Assembly (NCBI GenBank): GCA_910587345.1
Contig: CAJUKH010000038.1
Coordinates: 62,001 to 126,000, forward strand
Direction: 5' to 3'
From: an uncultured Oscillospiraceae bacterium
GTDB lineage: Bacteria > Bacillota > Clostridia > Oscillospirales > Oscillospiraceae
DNA length: 64,000 nucleotides
Made by a program: the position numbers and the translations under genes. This document shows positions 42,040 to 50,490 of this stretch, piece after piece. Under the pieces are notes generated by a model, which saw nothing but the letters and a program-made list of their open reading frames with translations, was not told where the DNA came from and did not search any database. How positions within the stretch are numbered: position 1 is the first letter of the stretch; every line of letters starts with the position of its first letter.

Positions 42040-43995
42040 TTACCCGATTTGGTCCAGCCAGGCGGTGTAGGCGGCGTTATACTCATCCATGTTCATGGAC
42101 TTCTCCATGATGTGCTGGTCCTTATACCGCTGCCGGGCGCCGCCAAAGGGGGCGTACTGGCCCTCAAAGACATTCAGCCGGCTCATGACATAGCCGCTGG
42201 CGCTGATGGAGTAGGGGATGGCAAAGCCATGGTCCAGATAGAAGGCTTCCGCCTTGGCAAAGGCCTCATACCGGGCGTCGATATCGGTGGTGATGGCCTT
42301 GGCGGCATCCACCAGGGAGAGGTACTCGCTATAGAGGGCCGCAGTCTCGGGGCTGGTGCTCTTTTCCACAAAGTTGTAGCTGTTGCCCAGAGTGAAGGGG
42401 TCGGTCCAGGTCTGGGGGTCGGCGTAGTCGGCGCCCCAGTTGCACTTCATGAAGGCGTAATTGCCGCTGCGGCGGACGGCCCCCAGGAAGCCGTCGGAGG
42501 GGCCTGCCTTCACGATGATGTCGATGTAGTCGCTGCCCAGCAGCTTCTCCAGGTTCTGCTCCACCACCTGGCACTCGTTGGCCCAGCTGGTGGAAGTGGG
42601 GTTATAGCACACCAGCATCTTGACGGGGAAGTGAGCCCCGGCGGCGGTTAGCTCCGCCATGGCCTTCTGCTTGTAGTCCAAAGCCTTGGCCTCGTCATAG
42701 TTGTCCCCGTCCACATACTGGGGCAGGATGCCGTAGGTGGTGTAATCCTTGCCCTCGTTGACGGCGAAGGACACGGGGGTGATGGTGTTGCTGATGTTGC
42801 CCGTGGGGTTGATGGCGTCACCGGTGGCCAGAGCGGGCACCCGGTTGAAGGCGTGGACGATGGACTTGCGGAAATTCTCATTGTTCACGGCGATGGTCCA
42901 GTTCTCCGGCTCATACTCGGCGTCAAAATTGGCGTCGAAGTTGAAAAGATACCAGTAGGAATAGGAGGTGTCCGCCCGGGTGGGATGGATATGGTCGGCG
43001 GTCTTGGGGTCGGCCAGCATGGCGCTCAAAAGGTCGGGAGACACGTCGGCGGAGTCGATGTCGCTGCTTTGGTACATGGTGGCCTCGATGGAAGAGGCCT
43101 CGGCGTTATAGGTCTGGCGGATCTCCTCGATAAAGACCTGCTCCGGCTCCCAGTACTTGGGGTTCTTGGTCATCACCCGCTGCTGCTGGGGCTGGAAGTC
43201 AGAGAGGATGTAGGCGCCGCAGTAGAGCAGGTTATCGTTGCTGGTGCCGAATTTGTCCCCCTTCTCGGTAAGGAAGCTCTCATAGGTGGGCATATAGGAG
43301 CCGAAGGACACCATAGACACAAAGTAGGGGGTGGGGCCGGTGAGGGTGTACTCCAGGGTGTGGTCGTCAATGGCCTTTACCCCGATGTCCTCCAGACTGG
43401 CCTCGGCCACAGGCTCCAGAAGGGTCTGGTTGCCGTCCTTGTCCACGGTGAACTTGGCGGGGTTGCCCTGCTCGTCGGTGCCGTCCACGGCAGTCTCCAG
43501 AGCCAGCAGGTAGGCGGTATAATTATAGTACTCCTTGGCCCCGGCCACAATGCCCCGGTAGGTGCTGAAGTTGTTGGAACCGTTGCGGGCATCGCAGACG
43601 TAGCGGGCGGAGGTCACCCAGTCATTGGCGGTGACATCGGCCACTTCGTTGCCGTCCTTGTCCACCCACTTGACACCCTCCCGGATATGGAAGGTCCAGA
43701 CGCTGGCGTCCTCGTTGGGTTCCCAGGAGGCGGCCAGAGCAGGCTCCACATTGCCGTAGGGGTCATACTCCACCAGACAGTCCACCACATTGTAGGTGAC
43801 GGCGGTCTCGTTGGCGTTACTGGTGACCAGATAGTTCAGGGTGGTCACTTCGCTGGCGTAGAGGGTACGGTAGACCGCTTTGCCGTCTCCGGCGTTCGAG
43901 CCGGAGGGGTCCTTGCCGTCCTTGCTGCAGCCGGCCAGTCCCAATGTCAGGGCGGCGGCCAGAGACAGTGCCGCAAATCTCTTGGTCTTGCTCAT
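42040..43995 (-). CDS. oppA: peptide ABC transporter substrate-binding lipoprotein (OppA-type)
   Basis: A 651-residue SBP_bac_5 family protein, longer than the common 540-600. A lipoprotein signal is present: basic start, hydrophobic core and lipobox LAGC with the modified Cys23. Family features include TLNYLVTSNANETAVTYNVVDCLVEYDPYGNVEPALAASWEP, FHIREGVKWVDKDGNEVADVTANDWV and DFQPQQQRVMTKNPKYWEP. It would capture peptides outside the membrane for OppBCDF. The position behind the epimerase and riboswitch suggests wall tri- or tetrapeptides as ligand, an inference from context. Confidence 0.92.
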   Translation of the reverse strand: MSKTKRFAALSLAAALTLGLAGCSKDGKDPSGSNAGDGKAVYRTLYASEVTTLNYLVTSNANETAVTYNVVDCLVEYDPYGNVEPALAASWEPNEDASVWTFHIREGVKWVDKDGNEVADVTANDWVTSARYVCDARNGSNNFSTYRGIVAGAKEYYNYTAYLLALETAVDGTDEQGNPAKFTVDKDGNQTLLEPVAEASLEDIGVKAIDDHTLEYTLTGPTPYFVSMVSFGSYMPTYESFLTEKGDKFGTSNDNLLYCGAYILSDFQPQQQRVMTKNPKYWEPEQVFIEEIRQTYNAEASSIEATMYQSSDIDSADVSPDLLSAMLADPKTADHIHPTRADTSYSYWYLFNFDANFDAEYEPENWTIAVNNENFRKSIVHAFNRVPALATGDAINPTGNISNTITPVSFAVNEGKDYTTYGILPQYVDGDNYDEAKALDYKQKAMAELTAAGAHFPVKMLVCYNPTSTSWANECQVVEQNLEKLLGSDYIDIIVKAGPSDGFLGAVRRSGNYAFMKCNWGADYADPQTWTDPFTLGNSYNFVEKSTSPETAALYSEYLSLVDAAKAITTDIDARYEAFAKAEAFYLDHGFAIPYSISASGYVMSRLNVFEGQYAPFGGARQRYKDQHIMEKSMNMDEYNAAYTAWLDQIG

Positions 43996-44081
43996 AAACA
44001 GTTCCTTCTTTCCTATGGAATGGCGGCCGCTGTATGACGGCCTTTATCAACACCGCCGAACCAGGGCGGAATGATACGAAT

Positions 44082-45173
44082 TCAGCACTGCCACTGTGCG
44101 CCTTCTACCGCTTCGATCCCGATGCCGGGGTCCCCGCTCATGGTGATCATGGCCCCGTCAAAGACCGGACCGCCGGGCATCAGGGGGGAGGCACACAGGC
44201 TGGGACCGTCCAGGTCGGCCATGGTGATGATGCCCTGCCCGGCGCAGAGGTGGGCGGCGGCAGCCACGGCGATCTGGCTTTCCAGCATACAGCCGATGAG
44301 GCATTTTACCCCGTTTTTCTTTGCCGCTTCACAGATTTTTAATGCGTTATGGATGCCCCCGGTCTTCATCAGTTTGATGTTGAGATAGTCGGCGGCGTGG
44401 GTCTCTATGATATGTAGGGCATCGGCGGGGGAGAAGACCGCTTCGTCGGCCAGAATGGGGGTGTCCACCTGAGCGGTGACGGCTTTCAGTCCCTCAAAGT
44501 CCCGGGCGGCTACGGGCTGCTCCACCAGCTCGATGTTCAGGCCCTTGTCCTCCATGGCTTTGATGATGGACACCGATTCCGCCGCCGTCCAGCCCTGGTT
44601 GGCGTCCACCCGGAGCTTGACGGCGGGACCCACCGCTTTGCGGATGGCGGCAATACGCTCCACATCCAAAGCGGGGTCCTTGCCCACTTTGATCTTCAAA
44701 ATGGAGAAGCCCCTTCCTCGGGCCTCCAGAGCGTCTCTGACCATCTCATCCACCGGGTTGACCGAGATGGTCAGGTCGGTCTCAAAAGCGGTTTTAGCCC
44801 CGCCCAAAAGCTGATAGAGGGGCTTTCCCAGCGTCCGGCCCCACAGGTCGTACAGAGCCATGTCCACCGCCGCTTTAGGGGAGGTGTTGTGGACCATGGA
44901 GCCGTCCAGCCGCTCCATGACGGCGTCCAGGTCCATCAGATCCATGCCGGCGATGGCGGGCTTGATGTACTCCTCAATGGCACAGAGAATGGAGGGAATG
45001 GTGTCCCCTGTGATGACGGCGGTGGGAGGGGCCTCACCGTAGCCCACAAGGCCGTTTTCCCCCACCACCCGGACTACCACGTCCTCCAGCCGCTCTACGG
45101 TGCGAAGGGCAGTTTTAAAAGGGTGGGCCAGCGGCAGGGACAACCGCCCTACCTGAATATCCGTAATACGCAA
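44082..45173 (-). CDS. dipeptide epimerase, probable L-Ala-D/L-Glu epimerase (YkfB-like)
   Basis: A 363-residue enolase-superfamily enzyme that would epimerise the D-Glu of murein-derived L-Ala-D-Glu so the dipeptide can be degraded. The acid-base lysines are in ILKIKVGKD (KxK) and YLNIKLMKTGG. The metal ligands are Asp in RVDANQGW, Glu in ELVEQPV and Asp in ILADEAVF. The start is taken as TTG at 45173 because GGGAGG lies 8 bases before it and RITDIQVG is the normal N-terminus; an ATG 18 bases earlier has no ribosome site. First gene after the lysine riboswitch. Confidence 0.88.
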   Translation of the reverse strand: MRITDIQVGRLSLPLAHPFKTALRTVERLEDVVVRVVGENGLVGYGEAPPTAVITGDTIPSILCAIEEYIKPAIAGMDLMDLDAVMERLDGSMVHNTSPKAAVDMALYDLWGRTLGKPLYQLLGGAKTAFETDLTISVNPVDEMVRDALEARGRGFSILKIKVGKDPALDVERIAAIRKAVGPAVKLRVDANQGWTAAESVSIIKAMEDKGLNIELVEQPVAARDFEGLKAVTAQVDTPILADEAVFSPADALHIIETHAADYLNIKLMKTGGIHNALKICEAAKKNGVKCLIGCMLESQIAVAAAAHLCAGQGIITMADLDGPSLCASPLMPGGPVFDGAMITMSGDPGIGIEAVEGAQWQC

Positions 45174-45224
45174 GAAAAACACCTCCCACATACAAGAAAT
45201 GCGCCGAAAAGGCTGTCTATTCAC

Positions 45225-45261
45225 AAAAAAACACGGGCTTTTTCCGTGGAAAAAGCCCGTG
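45225..45261 (-). terminator. riboswitch-controlled intrinsic terminator
   Basis: On the minus strand a 14-base-pair stem (CACGGGCTTTTTCC) is followed by seven T residues, directly after the lysine aptamer and about 50 bases before the epimerase start. It is the natural expression platform: lysine binding should favour this terminator. Confidence 0.88.
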
Positions 45262-45287
45262 GGAGAATACTATGGTACCCCTGCCAC

Positions 45288-45460
45288 AGACCTCAATAGC
45301 CCTCCACAGAAACTGTGACAGTCCGGCGGGTATTCCCCGACGGCCCGGGCGAAACGCAGCAGGCCCTGCGCCTCCCCTCGGCGAAGCTCCCTTTCCCCTT
45401 CCACAGCTTTGCCTGACCTTGCGGAAGGATACTGATGGGCTTCGCACCTCTATCGAGTAT
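45288..45460 (-). promoter_or_regulatory. lysine riboswitch (L-box) aptamer
   Basis: The minus-strand leader carries the conserved L-box blocks in order: GATAGAGGTGCGAA, a CATCAGTAT element, GGAAGGGGAAAGGGAGC, CTTCGCCGAGG, a GGCCGTCGGGGAAT arm, then GACTGTCACAG..CTGTGGAGGGCTAT. The closing P1 stem is CTCGATAG with CTATTGAG. It lies between a sigma-A promoter and an intrinsic terminator, upstream of the epimerase/opp operon. In the known class, lysine binding turns transcription off. Confidence 0.93.
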
Positions 45461-45471
45461 CTTTAAAGAAA

Positions 45472-45500
45472 ATACTACCACGCTCCACTGCCCTTGTCAA
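45472..45500 (-). promoter_or_regulatory. sigma-A promoter of the lysine-riboswitch operon
   Basis: Perfect TTGACA (45500-45495), a 17-base spacer and TAGTAT (45477-45472). The transcript would start near 45465, just before the aptamer. Confidence 0.85.
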
Positions 45501-45562
45501 GAAAAAAGGCAGCGGGAGCAGGAAAAAGTGAAGGGAGGGACGGCAGGAGGCCACGGCGGCCC

Positions 45563-45591
45563 TTGCCAACAGGAGGGAAGTATGGTATAGT
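45563..45591 (+). promoter_or_regulatory. sigma-A-type promoter for the WYL regulator
   Basis: TTGCCA (45563-45568), a 17-base spacer and TATAGT (45586-45591), divergent from the lysine-riboswitch promoter and about 57 bases before the ATG. Confidence 0.72.
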
Positions 45592-45647
45592 CCTTTTAAT
45601 GGGACTTATATTTTGCTATCCTGTTTTCGGAAAGGAGGAATTTCCCA

Positions 45648-46631
45648 ATGGCAAGACAAAACGGACAAAAAACCAAGCTGCTTTTCCTCTATAAGCTCCT
45701 TTTGGAGCGGGGGGACGAGGACAATCCCATCTCCACCCCGGAGCTTATCGAGGCCCTGGCCGCCCGGGACATTCCCGCCGAGCGGAAGAGTATCTACCGG
45801 GATATGGAGGCCTTGCAGGACTTTGGGGTGGATGTGCAGTTCAAGAAGGGGAAGCCATCGGGTTGGTTCATCGGGCAGCGGGAGTTTGAGCTGGCCGAGC
45901 TGAAGCTGCTGGTGGACGCCGTCCAGTCCTCACGGTTTATCACCCGGAAAAAGAGTCAGGCCCTCATCCGCAAGCTGGAGGGGCTGACCAGCCGGTATCA
46001 GGCCCGGCAGCTCCGGCGGCAGGTCTATGTGGACGGCCGGGTAAAGACCGACAACGAAAGCGTCTATTACGCCATTGACAAGCTCCACGCCGCCATCGCC
46101 GGGGGAAAGGCGGTGACCTTCCGCTATTTCGACTATGACACCAAAAAAGAGCGGGTCTTCCGCCGGGAGGGGAAGCGGTATCTCATCTCCCCCTACGGCC
46201 TGATCTGGAGCGATGAAAACTATTATCTGGTGGGCTGGGAGCATGGGGGGAGCGAACTGCGCCATTACCGGGTGGACAAGATGGAGGGCCTTACTATAAC
46301 CGGCATGGCCCGGCAGGGGGATGAAAGCTGTAAAAACTTTGATCTGGCGGAGTATGGCCGCAAGCACTTTCATATGTTCTCCGGCAGGGAGACGGGGGTG
46401 CGGCTTCGCTGCCACAACGCCATGGTCAACGTGATTTTGGACCGGTTCGGGCAGGAGGTCATGCTGATCCCCGACGGGGAGGACCACTTTGCCCTGACGG
46501 TGGAGGCGGTGGTCTCCCCCCAGTTTTACGGTTGGCTGTTTGGTTTGACCCCCCAGGTGACCCTCACCGCTCCGGAGTGGGCGGTGGAGGAGTATCGGGG
46601 AATGCTGGAGAAGGCGGGGGAGGGGCTGTGA
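45648..46631 (+). CDS. HTH-WYL transcriptional regulator
   Basis: A 327-residue regulator with an N-terminal winged helix (TKLLFLYKLLLERGDEDNPISTPELIEALAARDIPAERKSIYRDMEAL) and a central WYL domain (AIAGGKAVTFRYFDYDTKKERVFRREGKRYLISPYGLIWSDENYYLVGWE). The C-terminal extension (WCX type) reads VRLRCHNAMVNVILDRFGQEVMLIPDGEDHFALTVEAVVS. WYL domains sense small ligands or nucleic acids. AAAGGAGG precedes the ATG. It is divergent from the riboswitch operon, but no evidence ties it to that operon. Confidence 0.9.
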   Translation: MARQNGQKTKLLFLYKLLLERGDEDNPISTPELIEALAARDIPAERKSIYRDMEALQDFGVDVQFKKGKPSGWFIGQREFELAELKLLVDAVQSSRFITRKKSQALIRKLEGLTSRYQARQLRRQVYVDGRVKTDNESVYYAIDKLHAAIAGGKAVTFRYFDYDTKKERVFRREGKRYLISPYGLIWSDENYYLVGWEHGGSELRHYRVDKMEGLTITGMARQGDESCKNFDLAEYGRKHFHMFSGRETGVRLRCHNAMVNVILDRFGQEVMLIPDGEDHFALTVEAVVSPQFYGWLFGLTPQVTLTAPEWAVEEYRGMLEKAGEGL

Positions 46632-46650
46632 GATTCGTTGACAGAGGGGG

Positions 46651-46684
46651 AAAGGGCGTGGTGTAAAACACCACGCCCTTTTTA
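46651..46684 (+). terminator. intrinsic terminator after the WYL regulator
   Basis: A 14-base-pair stem (AAAGGGCGTGGTGT) with an AAA loop and a following TTT run. Confidence 0.85.
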
Positions 46685-46739
46685 TCAGTGCATAAGAACT
46701 ACCATGGCTGCGATAAAATTCTCGACAAATATTGTTGTC

Positions 46740-47123
46740 CTATTTTATCAAAGTTTCCATTATCTCTTGCATGATCTCTGGCCCGTTAAGAATTACTATA
46801 TGCTGAATGTCGGAAGCAGATTGATAGCAAAAATTTGTATTTCCCAAAACAATATGTAGGGGCTTATTTTTCCATAAACAATTAATTTCAATTATTCCAA
46901 TATAAGGATCTATATTTCTGAAAGTGCGTTGACCCTGTATTTTTGATAATATAATTTTTACTTTCGCTTCGTCGAAAGTATGTATTGTTTCTCCAGAGAA
47001 TTCAATGTGATGCACTGAAATATCATTTGGGTTAAAGAAATATTTTGGAGTAAAATAGCAATAAAGAAGAATAATGATTGCTCCACAAACGATAACTCTT
47101 CTACGTAATTTTATACTCTTCAT
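46740..47123 (-). CDS. AT-rich hypothetical membrane-anchored protein
   Basis: A 127-residue protein of unknown family. A basic N-terminus (KSIKLRRR) leads into one hydrophobic helix (VIVCGAIIILLYCYF), then an outward domain with strand-like segments (IEINCLWKNKPLHIVLGNTNFCY) and two cysteines. The region is far more AT-rich than its neighbours and uses A/T-ending codons, a sign of recent transfer. No convincing ribosome site precedes the ATG. It may be a remnant or weakly expressed. Confidence 0.45.
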   Translation of the reverse strand: MKSIKLRRRVIVCGAIIILLYCYFTPKYFFNPNDISVHHIEFSGETIHTFDEAKVKIILSKIQGQRTFRNIDPYIGIIEINCLWKNKPLHIVLGNTNFCYQSASDIQHIVILNGPEIMQEIMETLIK

Positions 47124-47451
47124 CGTGCAAATGTAAAAGTAACTCCGCCGGTTGTATAAGTTATAAGTCGTTTTTTTAATATGATCGCACGTCCTTTCTT
47201 TTGAAGGTTAGTAACTTAATGCTTTGGAAGAAGGGTGAAAACTATACAGAAAGAAAGTTTTATCTTGACAGATAAAGGGAGCATTAGGCCATGTTGTTTA
47301 CTGTTGGAGTTTTAATGGGGTCAAATCGGACAGACTACTTTTTTCTGCATGGGACTCACCACTTTCTTTTTATGTTCTATCCATATCCTATCACTGGTTT
47401 TGTTTATCGTCAATAAAAAGTAGAGAAATTAAAGGCTATTTATTGGCTATG
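47124..47451. other. AT-rich gene-free stretch
   Basis: About 330 AT-rich bases with no supported gene, continuing the unusual composition of the 127-residue gene. No terminal repeats or tRNA gene are visible that would mark it as a defined element. Confidence 0.5.
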
Positions 47452-47505
47452 TAACACAAAGAAACACCCCGAAAGCCATGGCTTCCGGGGTGTTTCTTTG
47501 TGTTA
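47452..47505 (-). terminator. intrinsic terminator after the ArsC/Spx-like gene
   Basis: A 20-base-pair stem (TAACACAAAGAAACACCCCG) with an interior AAGCCATGGCTT palindrome, overlapping the stop codon of the leftward gene. Confidence 0.8.
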
Positions 47506-47835
47506 TTCCCAGGTTTTCCATACCTCGGGCTGATAGCCCACGGTGGCCTGTTTACCGTTTCGCACCACCGGGGTGCGGATGAGCCGGGGGTCTTCAAAGA
47601 GCTTTTCCAGCTTGGCCTCGTCATGGGCCAGATAGCGGAGAAGGGCGGCGTCGGGGTTTTTCCAGTCCACCAGCTCCTCCAGTCCCACGGCACGGACCAC
47701 GCTTTGCAGCTCCTTCTGGCTCATGCCGTATCTGAGGATGTCCACCCCCTGAAACTTCACCCGCCGCTCCTTGAAATACCGCTCCGCCTTTTTGGTGTCG
47801 AAGCACTTGCTTTTGCCGAAAATCTGAATATTCAT
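47503..47835 (-). CDS. ArsC/Spx-family thioredoxin-fold protein
   Basis: A 110-residue protein of the arsenate-reductase-like group (YffB/Spx clan). One cysteine (Cys11 in IFGKSKCFDTKKAERYF) occupies the ArsC active position, without the CxxC of Spx. Later elements are YGMSQKELQSVV, DAALLRYLAHDEAKLEKLFEDPRLIRTPVVRNG and VGYQPEVWKTW, the conserved cis-Pro/Arg region. It may reduce a thiol or arsenate using glutathione-like cofactors, but the true substrate is unknown. It follows the DUF1653 gene by 3 bases. Confidence 0.88.
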   Translation of the reverse strand: MNIQIFGKSKCFDTKKAERYFKERRVKFQGVDILRYGMSQKELQSVVRAVGLEELVDWKNPDAALLRYLAHDEAKLEKLFEDPRLIRTPVVRNGKQATVGYQPEVWKTWE

Positions 47836-47838
47836 GGT

Positions 47839-48054
47839 TTACTCTCCTATATAGGTGAAGCGGGGGCCGGAATAGCCCTCCCGCTTCACGGTTTCGCTCC
47901 ACATTGCCGCAGGGCGGACCCAGAGGCCCTTTTCGCCGTAGAGGGCCTGGTAGACCACCATGGATTCCAGGGTCTCGGAATGCTTTGCCAGGGCCAGAAG
48001 GCGGTACTCCTTACCCTTGAAATGGCGGTAACGGCCGGGCTTTAACTCTTCCAT
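47839..48054 (-). CDS. DUF1653 family protein
   Basis: A 71-residue small protein with the DUF1653 pattern: LKPGRYRHFKGKEYRLLALAKHSETLESMVVYQALYGEKGLWVRPAAMWSETV. Such proteins are short beta-rich domains of unknown function, often encoded near metabolic enzymes. A GGGGGG-type ribosome site precedes the ATG, and the gene heads a two-gene unit with the ArsC/Spx-like gene. Confidence 0.88.
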   Translation of the reverse strand: MEELKPGRYRHFKGKEYRLLALAKHSETLESMVVYQALYGEKGLWVRPAAMWSETVKREGYSGPRFTYIGE

Positions 48055-48174
48055 TGTCTGGCCCCCCTTTCTTTTTGCCTATTTTACCACATTTCGCCAT
48101 GGGAAACAACATGGTTATTTTGGCTTTTTTCGGGAGAAAATAGGGCATATCTTTGCAGAAAAGGATGTGTCCTT

Positions 48175-50490
48175 ATGAAAGCTGTGATACTGGCCGGGGG
48201 AGAGGGAAGCCGCCTGCGGCCTTTGACCCTGGGGCGGCCCAAGCCCATGACCCCTCTCTTCGGAAAGCCGGTGTTGGGGCATATTCTGGACCTGCTGCGC
48301 CGCCACGGCATCACCGACATTGCCGTTACCCTTCGATATCTCCCGGCGGTGGTGACCGACTATTTCGGAGACGGGAGAGAGGCGGGGGTGCGGCTGACCT
48401 ATTTCACCGAGGACGTGCCTTTGGGGACCGCGGGCGGGGTGAAACGGTGCATGGATTTTCTGGGGGAGGAGGACTTTCTGGTCATCAGCGGGGACGCCGT
48501 GTGTGACCTGGACCTGACCGCCTTCATGGCTTTGCACCAAAGCCGGCGGGGGGTGGCCTCCCTGGCCCTGTGCCGCCGGGCTGAGCCGCTGGAATACGGC
48601 CTTGTCCGCACCGATGACGCAAGCCGCATCACCGGCTTTGTGGAAAAACCGGGGTGGGGGCAGGTGGATACCGAGCTTGTGAACACAGGCATCTATATCC
48701 TTTCCAGACGGGCCATGGACCATGTGCCCGAGGGGGAGGAGTTTGACTTCGGCAAGGACCTGTTTCCCCGCCTGCTGGCGGGGGGAGAGACCCTTTGCGG
48801 CTGGGAGATCCCCGGCTACTGGCAGGATATGGGGGACTGCGGGGCCTATCTGGACTCCGCCATAGACGCTTTGGAGGGCAAGGTGGAACTGGACCTGACC
48901 GCCGGCGCTGGGAAGGTCCCCGCCGGGGTGGAGCTGCGCCGGCCCTGCTGGGTGGGGCGGCGGGTGTCCCTGGCGCCCGGGTCCATTGTGGGTCCCTATG
49001 CGGTGCTGGGGGAGGGCACTACGGTGGAGACCGGGGCGGTGGTGCAGCGGTCGGTGCTTTTGGGCGCCCATGTGGGGGAGGGAGCCGAGGTCACCGGGGC
49101 CATTCTCTGCAAGGGCGCAGTGGTCCGCCGCCGGGCCATGGTGGGCACCGGGGCGGTGCTGGGGGAGGAGGCGGTGGCCGAGGATGAGGCCATTGTGGCC
49201 CCCGGGGTAAAGCTGTGGCCCGGCCGCCGGGTGGCCGAGGGGGCCAAGGCCACCGCCTCCCTTGTGGCGGCGGGGCAGGGGGTCCCCCTCCGCTTTTCCG
49301 CCGGGGGCGCCCTGCGGGGCACGGCGGGGGAGGAATTGACCGCCGAGGTCATGCTGTCTCTGGGCGCCCTTTTGGGGGAAGAGGGCCGGGTGGCCCTGGG
49401 CTGGGCCGGCGGGGAGGCGGCTGCCCTTCTGGGCCGCTCCGCCGCCTGTGGGGTCACTGCCGCAGGGGGGGAGGCCATTCTCTGCGACGCTCCCTGCGCC
49501 TCAGCCGGGGCCTGGCTGGGCCGGTTTTACGGCCTTCCCGTCACCCTTTTCGTCCAGCAGGACGGGGACATCGCCGAAGTACGGCTTTTTGATGAGAAGG
49601 GCCTTCCCCTGTCCCGGTCCCGCCAGCGGAAGCTGGAGGGGGCTCTGCTCCGGGGGGAGGCCACCCGGGTCCCCGCCAGCCGGGTGGGTCGGTTCCAGCA
49701 GATCAACGGGGCAGGCCCCGGCTGCGCCGGGGAGACCGCCCGAGTCAGCCGCCTGTCCTCCATGCCTCTGCGGCCCCTGGCGGTTCAGGTGGAGAAGGGG
49801 GAGGGGGCCAACGATATCCTGACCGCCGCCCTCACCGCTCTGGGGTGCCAGGTGAGCCGGGGCAGCGGCCGGGGGAAACCCACCTTTTCCGCCGACTGGG
49901 GCGGGTTCCGCCTGACCGTGTGGGACGAGGAGGGGCGGCGGATCGGGCCTGACCGGCTGCTGGTGCTGCTCACCCGCATTGAGATGGAAAACGGGGAAAA
50001 GACCGCCGTTCTGCCCGCCTGGGCCCCCACTGCCGCCGAGACGGTGGCGGAGGGGCTGGGGGGAAGACTGCTCCGGCTGGGCCGAGACGGGGCGGAGGCC
50101 CGGACGTTCTGGGAAAAGCAGGTCTGGATGTGGGACGGCATTGCCGCCGCCTGCCGGCTGTGCGCCCGCATGGGGCTGACCGGGGAGAGTCTTGCCCATC
50201 TGGACAGCGGCATTCCCCGTTTTGCCACCGCCCGGCGGGAGGTGCCCCTTCGCTCCGGCCGGGGGCGGGTCATGGGGGCCGCCCTGGCCGACAGTCCCCG
50301 TGTTCGCCGGGAGGGAGAGGGGGTCCGTATCCCCGCCGGGGATGGCTGGATCTATCTGGTCCCCGCCAGCCGCCGCAGCGCCCTGCGCATCATCGCCGAG
50401 GCCGCCGACATGGAGACGGCGGAGGAACTTTGCCATTTTTATGAGGAGAGGCTGCGGCGGTGGGATGAGGAGAATGGAGATAGGAGATAG
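48175..50490 (+). CDS. nucleotidyltransferase - hexapeptide repeat - degenerate phosphohexomutase fusion
   Basis: A 771-residue three-part protein. Residues 1-235 form a sugar-1-phosphate nucleotidyltransferase (LAGGEGSRLRPLTLGRPKPM, GTAGGVKRCMDFL, EKPGWGQVDTELVNTGIYI), most like mannose-1-phosphate guanylyltransferases. Residues about 245-345 are left-handed beta-helix hexapeptide repeats. Residues 365-760 resemble phosphomannomutase, but the phosphoserine loop TASHNP and the DGDADR metal loop are missing, so the mutase part is probably inactive and regulatory or structural. AAAGGATG lies 9 bases before the ATG. The cytosolic product would feed glycan synthesis. Confidence 0.85.
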   Translation: MKAVILAGGEGSRLRPLTLGRPKPMTPLFGKPVLGHILDLLRRHGITDIAVTLRYLPAVVTDYFGDGREAGVRLTYFTEDVPLGTAGGVKRCMDFLGEEDFLVISGDAVCDLDLTAFMALHQSRRGVASLALCRRAEPLEYGLVRTDDASRITGFVEKPGWGQVDTELVNTGIYILSRRAMDHVPEGEEFDFGKDLFPRLLAGGETLCGWEIPGYWQDMGDCGAYLDSAIDALEGKVELDLTAGAGKVPAGVELRRPCWVGRRVSLAPGSIVGPYAVLGEGTTVETGAVVQRSVLLGAHVGEGAEVTGAILCKGAVVRRRAMVGTGAVLGEEAVAEDEAIVAPGVKLWPGRRVAEGAKATASLVAAGQGVPLRFSAGGALRGTAGEELTAEVMLSLGALLGEEGRVALGWAGGEAAALLGRSAACGVTAAGGEAILCDAPCASAGAWLGRFYGLPVTLFVQQDGDIAEVRLFDEKGLPLSRSRQRKLEGALLRGEATRVPASRVGRFQQINGAGPGCAGETARVSRLSSMPLRPLAVQVEKGEGANDILTAALTALGCQVSRGSGRGKPTFSADWGGFRLTVWDEEGRRIGPDRLLVLLTRIEMENGEKTAVLPAWAPTAAETVAEGLGGRLLRLGRDGAEARTFWEKQVWMWDGIAAACRLCARMGLTGESLAHLDSGIPRFATARREVPLRSGRGRVMGAALADSPRVRREGEGVRIPAGDGWIYLVPASRRSALRIIAEAADMETAEELCHFYEERLRRWDEENGDRR

